From: Ceraceosorus guamensis
Lineage: Eukaryota > Basidiomycota > Exobasidiomycetes > Ceraceosorales > Ceraceosoraceae
Direction of reading: 5' to 3'
Assembly: GCF_003144195.1 (NCBI RefSeq)
Contig: NW_020290016.1
Coordinates: 124,001-188,000, forward strand
DNA length: 64,000 nucleotides
The translations under genes were made by a program, and so were the position numbers. How positions within the stretch are numbered: position 1 is the first letter of the stretch; each line of letters opens with the position of its first letter. Below are positions 58,016 to 64,000 of the stretch, in pieces. A model generated the notes under the pieces. It was not told where the DNA came from, searched no databases, and saw only the letters and a program-made list of their open reading frames with translations.

Positions 58016-58417
58016 TCACGCTTGCCACTCGATCATCTTTGTAGTCAGTGCCAATTCGTCCTGAGCTTGAACCAGGACTTCCTCGGCCTGACCCGCATCC
58101 ACCTGCTGTTCAAACGCAGCAATAGCCTCCTCTGTCGCGCCGCCGCTCTGGACGCTCTGTAGCACGTTGAGCCTGTGTTCCGTCAAAGCTTTGGTCGCTT
58201 GAGCGTAGACGCTATTGGGAGGAAGAGTAGAGAGCAGGTTCAAAGTGCTCGTGTAGGTCTCCTTGAGAGCGGACAGAGGGGTGGGATGCACATCTAGACC
58301 AGTGATCTCTGTGGACAGCTTGGTGCGCAGTGGCGCCGCTGCTCCTGCCGATCCGCGGGCTACTGCCGAAGAAGCAGATGCACTGGCCGCTCGTATGATG
58401 CTTGTTGCGCGAAGCAT
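58016..58417 (-). CDS. NDUFA5: NADH:ubiquinone oxidoreductase subunit NDUFA5 (29.9 kDa type)
   Basis: Accessory matrix-arm subunit of respiratory complex I. 133 residues in one exon from the ATG at 58417. A mitochondrial presequence (LRATSIIRAASASASS) precedes the family core: TGLDVHPTPLSALKETYTSTL, then LNLLSTLPPNSVYAQATKAL, TEHRLNVLQS, and AEEVLVQAQDELALTTKMIEW. The usual C-terminal continuation (Trp-Glu-Pro-Leu and a Pro-rich end) is missing. The codons GCG-TGA after Trp-Gln overlap a GTGAGT, so a further exon spliced at 58018 is possible; none of the downstream frames looks right, so the stop is kept. Confidence 0.87.
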   Translation of the reverse strand: MLRATSIIRAASASASSAVARGSAGAAAPLRTKLSTEITGLDVHPTPLSALKETYTSTLNLLSTLPPNSVYAQATKALTEHRLNVLQSVQSGGATEEAIAAFEQQVDAGQAEEVLVQAQDELALTTKMIEWQA

Positions 58418-60054
58418 CGTGTGGAATGTTGCGAAGCTAATGCGTGATCTGGAGTGTTTGTGGATCGTCAACAGCAGGTGACCTATGAGCGCAGCGCTTT
58501 GGGCAATGACGACCAAGCGGGCTGTTCTCTGCGCAAAACGTTCGTGAGCGCTCTGGAGGGTGATCGTACTACAGATTGTCGGGCATCGCGAATGGTGAAG
58601 GAGATCGCCAAGATACGCAATCATGAAAGTAGGTAGGTACACGGGAACCATGTCATCGCACGGCCGTTGCTGATTGGGTCCCGTGATCAATGTTGTCCAA
58701 AGGCCACCAGACCACGTGGCAAACGTTTTCATAATCCACCAGTCGCGACTGCATCCATCATATATGCGTGCGATTCGAAATTGGCGTGGGCGCGCGTTGG
58801 CCGATCCACGACTCCTCCGCGGATCTGCGTGCATGCGTCAGCAGAGCGTGCCGTGCTAGCATGCTGCATGCTGCATGCTGCATGCTGGGTGCGTGAATAT
58901 CCCGACGCGAGCGAGCGCGACGAGCTGGCCCTCATGCAGCAGGCATCATTCGTGATTCTGCTGCTGCTGCAAGCGGACCACGAGCCAAGCTGGGAATGAC
59001 GAGTGTGTGTGCGCAGTTGAGATTCGTGGTTGCGCAATGGCGATCGGGCGCTGCTGCTGGTCCAACCCATCTCATCACAGAAGCGATGTCAGCTCAATAT
59101 CAGAGAAGGGGCGCTCGCGGCTCATCGCACGTCCCACGAAACGCGCAATTTTGGACGGCGTGATGAAATGTGGTGACTGATGTGCTGCCGCTGCTCGGCC
59201 ATCGCACTTGTGTGCTGTCCGCGCATTTTGCAGCACAGCGCTATATATATATGCGCACAAGTCAGCCTGCAGAGGCAGCAAAGTCAAGTTACAATCGCGC
59301 GCGCGTCGCTCAGGCGCGCGTGTGGAATTGATCCGGCCGGGAAAAGTGCGCGCACGATCGAGCGGTGCCCGCCGCGCCGCATGACTTATGGAGCTCACGC
59401 ATGCACGAAACAAAATGGCTGAATCACGAACGCGGGACAGGCAGGCAGGCAGCCAGGCAGACGAAGGAGCGAGGAGGGGAATGAATCAGTAGTCACGAGT
59501 CACGAGTGAATGACACACGCACAGTCAAACATATGCGCACGCATGGATAGCCGGTACGCGATCGGTTCGCATGGATTTGCGGGTCGCAAGTTGGAAGTCA
59601 CAGTCACCAGTCAAAGAGTGCCTGGCGAGAGATGGTCAGGCAGCTGGCAGCAAGCACGACCGACAGACAGACAGTCTTTGCAGCATCGATCACCTCGTCA
59701 TCACCTTTTCTCCTCCTCATCACTTCGATCTTGCAAGCTTGGCAAGGACATCCGACCTTCGCCCCCTGACTCGCTTCCTTCCGGCCTACCACACGACAGC
59801 GCAAAGATTCATTCAAACAGTCGACTGGGCTTGCCCTTTTCTGAATTCACTTGCTTGCTGCATCTCAAATTCCACAAATTAGGCATTCGAGAGCCTCTGC
59901 AGCTCGGTGTGAGACGTCAACTCTGCTTCACGCATTTCAAGCCCCATTCGACCAGGAACGCCTCCTGCTAAATCGGTCACACATCATCATCCGAGGACGG
60001 CGGCTTGGCAGCCAGCACGCGATCCACCGCAAGCGCACAGCGGTCGCTTCTCCC
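58418..60054. promoter_or_regulatory. Divergent promoter region NDUFA5 / SDS3-like
   Basis: 1.6 kb. Contains four GCATGCT units (58859-58886), a TATATATATAT element near 59242, GC-rich alternating sequence at 59297-59320, and TCACGAGTCACGAGTG at 59493. The last 350 bp are C/T-rich, as in a fungal leader. No coding family seen. Confidence 0.5.
58859..58886. repeat. Four tandem GCATGCT heptamers
   Basis: Perfect 7-bp tandem repeat; each unit contains the palindrome GCATGC. In the NDUFA5/SDS3-like spacer. Confidence 0.9.
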
Positions 60055-62269
60055 ATGCCAGCCTACCATGCCGGCGGCTCCAGCACCGCCTACGCTGCTC
60101 GTCCAGATGTCCCCTTCAGGCCAGGTCCGCTGCCATCGACGAGCGCAGTAGGAGGCTCGGCACAACATGGACCCAACGCATACCCACCCGGCTCTTACGG
60201 CTACCACCCGCAGATGCAGCAGCAGCAAATGCAACATCACCAGCCACCGCACCACCCAAACTCCTCGCAACAGCACCGCTCTGCCCATCAGGTGCCGTAT
60301 GGCTCAGCTAGCCATCCACCACCACCACAGGCCGCACAACCTTCACCAGCGACCAGACCAGCTCATTTGGCGGGACACACACCACAGCAGCGCAATGCCC
60401 ATCTTCCTCCCCACGACCATGGCATGCCACACGGCATGCACGGAGGTGAGGTTGCTCATGGTGGGCCTCCACCTCTACCAGCTGGTCATCATGGTACTTT
60501 AGGTTTTGTTAGTGGGCCACCACCCGCATCCATGGTCCAACAACCCCACAAGGGCCGGCCGAATGGACGACACGTGCACTCGGATGCTCCTTCGCATGGA
60601 CCTATGCATTATGGCGGCTCGATTCAACCATCTCCCAATGTCAATGTAGGAGCCAACGCCCACCTTGGTCCGCATCCCCCTCACGCTTACCCGTACGCCG
60701 GAGGAGGCGTCAATGGATCTGCGCATTACGATCTGCCACCGCATCACGCTGTAAACACGATGCAGGATCCCAGAGCACCCGGTCACCCGCATTACGCTCA
60801 ACCGCACTACAGCTCGGTGGCTCCCCCGAGGCAGATGAATGCCTCCACCTCCCCTGCAGCCCCTTCCTCTACCAAGAAGAAGGATGGCCGATCGAACAAG
60901 CGCAGCAAGACGAACAATTCGGCCAGCAAGGCTTCGGCGCAAGCGGCTGCTGCTGCTGCTGCGAAGGAGACGACAGACACCATGCCTTTAGGCCCTGCTC
61001 CCGGCAAAGCCGCGCTCGCGGAAGGCACGCTTGCGGGCAATGTCGGTCTGGTCGACGAGGATGGGCACGTCTTGTCAGGCCCAGCCGAGAGCAAAAAGGA
61101 CAAGAAGAGAAGGGAAGTCATCGAGCGTGTCCACAACGCTCATTGGCAAGCGCTCGAAGCCAGGGATGTGTGAGTTCACGCGATGCCTCGCACGGGCTTG
61201 TCGGTCTTCTTCTGCCATCTCGAAAGTGCTGACATTTGCGTCCGTCCGTTTCCACCTGCAGTATCTTTGAAGATCTGTCACGATCATTCATTGCCCAGTC
61301 CAATACATTGCTGCTGTCACCTCAGCTCTCGCGAGCCTACGTTTTGCCCGCTCACTCGCTTCTCATAGAGCGAGATGCGTCGTTACAGCGAGGAGCTCTG
61401 CTGCACGCTTATCAAGTCGAATCTGCTCGCTCAGCGTATGAGAGCGAAAGGGCCCGGGCAGAAGACGAAGCTAGGATAGCGCGAAAGAACGTCCGAGATC
61501 GATTGTTGGCTGCCACAGAAGAGCGGCGGCGAAGGCTGAGAGAAGAAAAGGAGAGCGGGGACGGTGCAGCTGGTGAGTGCTACTTTGGGTCAAAGTACGG
61601 TGACGCGTCAGTCTTTTAAGGTGCTGACCCTGCCACCTGTACCTACCAGATCTCTTTATGGACGCTGCAGCTCGGCCACATGCGACGCGCAAGCTGCGAG
61701 CCAAGCCGGGCGCTAATCCGCCATCGCGGCGGGGAGACGAGGAGAAGAATGCAGGTGGAGGGGACGTCAATACGGGCTTGGGCCTGTTGCTGGGCGAAGG
61801 CGGGGCGGAGCTCGGACTAGCTGGCGGAGCGTCGGCTCTTGGCGGTCTCGGCTCCCTCTTTGCTGGCTTGCCCGCCAGCAGCGTGATGGACCAAGCCACG
61901 GGCGCAGCCATAGCTGGCGGAGGTATGGCGGACAGCTCGTACATGTCTGGAATGCGTGCTGCACTCGCTGCCAAGGTCGCAGGCAAAGGAAAGAAGGGCG
62001 CCAAAGGTGGGGCAGGAGGCGCCGCGAATGCTGCTGCAGCTGCAGCCGCGGCTTCGGCAGATGGAACGACCCAGGAAGACGACGATGACAGAGAATCCAG
62101 AGCGGCGGCAGCAGCCGCCGCCGTGGCCGCAGCTGCGGTCTCTAACGGTCGACTCAGGTGGGACGCTGGAAAGAGCGTCGCTCAGCTTACTGCCGCCAAG
62201 GACTGGGAGGTCGAGAGCGACCTCATCTCACTACGCAAGACTGCCGGTGGCAAACGTCGTCGCAAATGA
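60055..62269 (+). CDS. SDS3: Sds3-like subunit of the Rpd3L histone deacetylase complex
   Basis: A nuclear scaffold subunit that holds the Rpd3/Sin3 deacetylase together. Exons 60055-61169, 61262-61572 and 61650-62269 give 681 residues. Residues 1-340 are His/Pro/Gly/Gln-rich and disordered. The Sds3/BRMS1 region runs from about 355 to 500: EVIERVHNAHWQALEARD, helical QRGALLHAYQVESARSAYESE and ARAEDEARIARKNVRDRLLA, then EERRRRLREEKE, and the conserved HATRKLRAKPG (the TRKLRRR-type signature). A Gly/Ala-rich tail ends with WEVESDLISLRKTAGGKRRRK-like basic sequence, similar in position to the DL motif of Sds3. Twice the usual length because of low-complexity parts. Rxt3, another subunit of the same complex, is encoded at 4019-8101. 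Confidence 0.85.
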
Positions 62270-62458
62270 GCGCTAGCTTGCCTCTTCTCGCGGCACATGA
62301 CTTCTCCCTGCTTTCATGCATACTTTCTTGATCGGGTATCGAATTTCTACACGTGTATACTTCCACTACGGATGCGAGTCTGGCAAGCAATTCACTCTGT
62401 AAAATGTCTCCTGTGCAAGCCATCGTTTGGGGGAACTTCGCCAAGCTGTCTGGTGTCG

Positions 62459-64000
62459 CTACCTGGTGCGCCATGCGACCCACGCGGCATTACCTTTGCC
62501 CAGCATGTGTCCAAGCATCTCCTTCTCGAGGCTGCAGATGCACCACTTGCCGTTCGTGTTAGGCGCTCGCCCCCCGGACGAGCCTCGCGCCAACCAATTG
62601 GAAAGCCACAGCTGAACAGTCTCGGCTGAGCGAAGCTCGCAGACGATTAGGGCCAGCGTGCGGTTTGGCGCGCAGAACAGATCAATCGTTGCGAGAAGAG
62701 CCGCAAACAGCGATGGATTGTATATACCTGTTCCAGAGGCGGGGCAGAACGAAGAACGAATTACGCTAATTGAGCTCAGGAGCTCAAAGGCGCCACGCTG
62801 GCTGACCAGCGAGCTGTGACTTACAGTCCGAGGCCAGGATGAGATCCGGCCACGCATCGTCTTCGACACCTTGCGCTTCCTTGTCTACATGGCAAGTGCT
62901 CCTCCCCACAAAGTCGGACAGAACGGCGCTTCGAAACCTCTGTCTTCTGCTCTCCACTCCGCTCTCCCAAGCTTGTTGCGCTTCCAGCCAATCCAGCTCG
63001 GCACTACCGAGGCGTACGCCTGCAGATTTATTGAAGCTGGTGGACGCTTTTGGCTCTTTGGATTGGGCGAGGTGATGCGCATCGAGATTTCGACGCAGCA
63101 GTGGCATCATAGCCGCTTGATCCGTCGCTATCCAGGTTGTGCCGGCGTTGGGCGCAGCAATATTCGGATGCGCAAGTAGAAGCAAGGGGAGCACACCGGT
63201 GCCCGCTCCAAGCTCTAGAATTCTTGCGATCTGAAAAGACTGAGGTTGTAATAGCGGTGGTGCTGATGCGGATGTTTCGCTGCTTGGGGACAGCTGTCGA
63301 AGCATCAAAGCGGCAAGAGCAAGGCTGGGTAGAGATCGACGCAGCAGACTTGAGCATCGCTATCAGCATCACTATGATTGATTTGGCACGTCTCACCTCG
63401 ATCGCCAAACAACGCTTCCCGTATCGCCAACAGTGGAGCGCAGCGAGGTGGTCTGGAGACGACCGCCTGGTGACCGTCAGCTCGGTAAGTTCAGAGGAGA
63501 TTTATGTCAAGGCTCACATTCTGGCGAATGGTCACAACTACCTGGTCCACCTCTGCAAGGGAAGGCGTCTGGTCCTTGCTACTTGTGCGTGCTTTCCGAG
63601 ACCGAGCGCTCGATGCTTCTCCTTTACTCCTGCTTCGAGACTTGTGTTTAGCGCTCATCATGTGCATGTGCACCTCCTCGTCGATGCACTCGACGGCAAC
63701 CTCCGGGTGTCCGTCCGCACGTCGCAAAGGCACTGTGACTCGCAAGGTGTCGGAGGAAGCATTGACGAAGCCTAACCCGGCTCGTCCGTCCTCAGGATGG
63801 GATAAAGAGTAGAGCAGAAAGGTCTGAAGAGGAGACAGGGGCTCACAAGGCTACAGCGTCCGGACTGCACGGCAAAGAGAGCTTGATCATGAGCTGTGGA
63901 AGATGTGCTCACCTCGTCGTCAGCATTTGTCACGGGTCTTGCGAAGCCTTGCTGCAGTACAATCAAGTCGTTTGGAGGACTTGACAACACGGGTTCCGCT
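62459..64000 (-). CDS. Family-16 protein lysine methyltransferase, N-terminus beyond the right edge
   Basis: An AdoMet-dependent METTL21/EFM-type enzyme; yeast relatives methylate lysines of elongation factors and chaperones. Exons on the minus strand: 64000-63913 (entering from outside), 63823-63518, 63452-63397, 63324-62825 and 62727-62459. Order: FLLYSLSHPEDGRAGLGFVNAS, TLRVTVPLR, a basic Ser/Lys insert, VVVTIRQN joined to TTSLRS, TGSVVWRS joined to SLALAALML (family VW.S...LA), then the AdoMet motif ILELGAGTGVLPLLLL, WIATDQAAMMPLLRRNL, DLILASD joined to CIYNPSLFAALLATI (the (D/E)xxY-like motif, here with Cys-Ile-Tyr), and a closing WCICSLEKE. The closest yeast analogue may be Efm6 (eEF1A), but this cannot be settled by eye. 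All phases agree. Confidence 0.88.

Noticed and set aside
1-64000. CRISPR array, phage or bacterial-type operon content
   Set aside because: All supported genes are eukaryotic, with spliceosomal introns; no spaced direct-repeat array of CRISPR type was seen.

Overview
The window looks like nuclear DNA of a basidiomycete fungus, most likely a smut-lineage yeast or fungus (Ustilaginomycotina). The evidence is a Urbs1-type iron regulator with two GATA fingers around a Cys-rich motif, a Prf1-like HMG-box protein, short GT-AG introns (44 to about 300 bp, usually with GTGAGT or GTAAGT donors), long low-complexity tails on nuclear proteins, and compact genes separated by 0.5-4 kb spacers that carry recurring TTCGTGATT/TCACGAATC words. 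No taxon was searched; this is a reading of style and gene content. No rRNA, tRNA or CRISPR array was recognised.

Layout. 1-13 kb: uracil phosphoribosyltransferase (FUR1, cut by the left edge and holding a 10-nt micro-exon), a NmrA-like reductase, the Rxt3 subunit of the Rpd3L deacetylase, a spacer with a 389-bp pogo/Tc1-like MITE, and a 14-TM MFS transporter. 13-19 kb: a Rom2-type Rho1 GEF (DEP-DH-PH-CNH). 22-34 kb: NAD(P)HX epimerase, inner-membrane peptidase subunit Imp2, the protein N-terminal methyltransferase Ntm1/Tae1, a fossil scrap of a Copia-type retroelement, and a DENND6-type Rab GEF. 34-46 kb: the PBDC1/Chp1 eEF1A chaperone in five exons, an HMG-box regulator with a split box, and a secreted GPI-type alpha/beta hydrolase followed by a His/Lys-rich small ORF. 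46-64 kb: a secreted Kre9/Knh1-like protein, the Urbs1 ortholog, complex I subunit NDUFA5, an Sds3-like Rpd3L subunit, and a family-16 protein lysine methyltransferase that runs off the right edge.

The genes do not form a pathway cluster; this is ordinary fungal gene order. Loose themes are chromatin (two Rpd3L subunits, Rxt3 and Sds3), eEF1A and translation (PBDC1/Chp1, a family-16 methyltransferase, Ntm1), mitochondria (Imp2, NDUFA5), cell wall and surface (Rom2, Kre9-like, GPI hydrolase) and iron (Urbs1). Exon structures were worked out by eye from splice signals, reading phase and family motifs; each multi-exon model given with full coordinates closes in frame, but none has transcript support.

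No convincing new multi-gene system was found. The items most worth following are the MITE with a 21-bp-phased palindromic word, the FUR1 micro-exon, the HMG box interrupted by an extra segment, the His tracts and unusual first finger of the Urbs1 protein, and the His/Lys-rich ORF behind the hydrolase.
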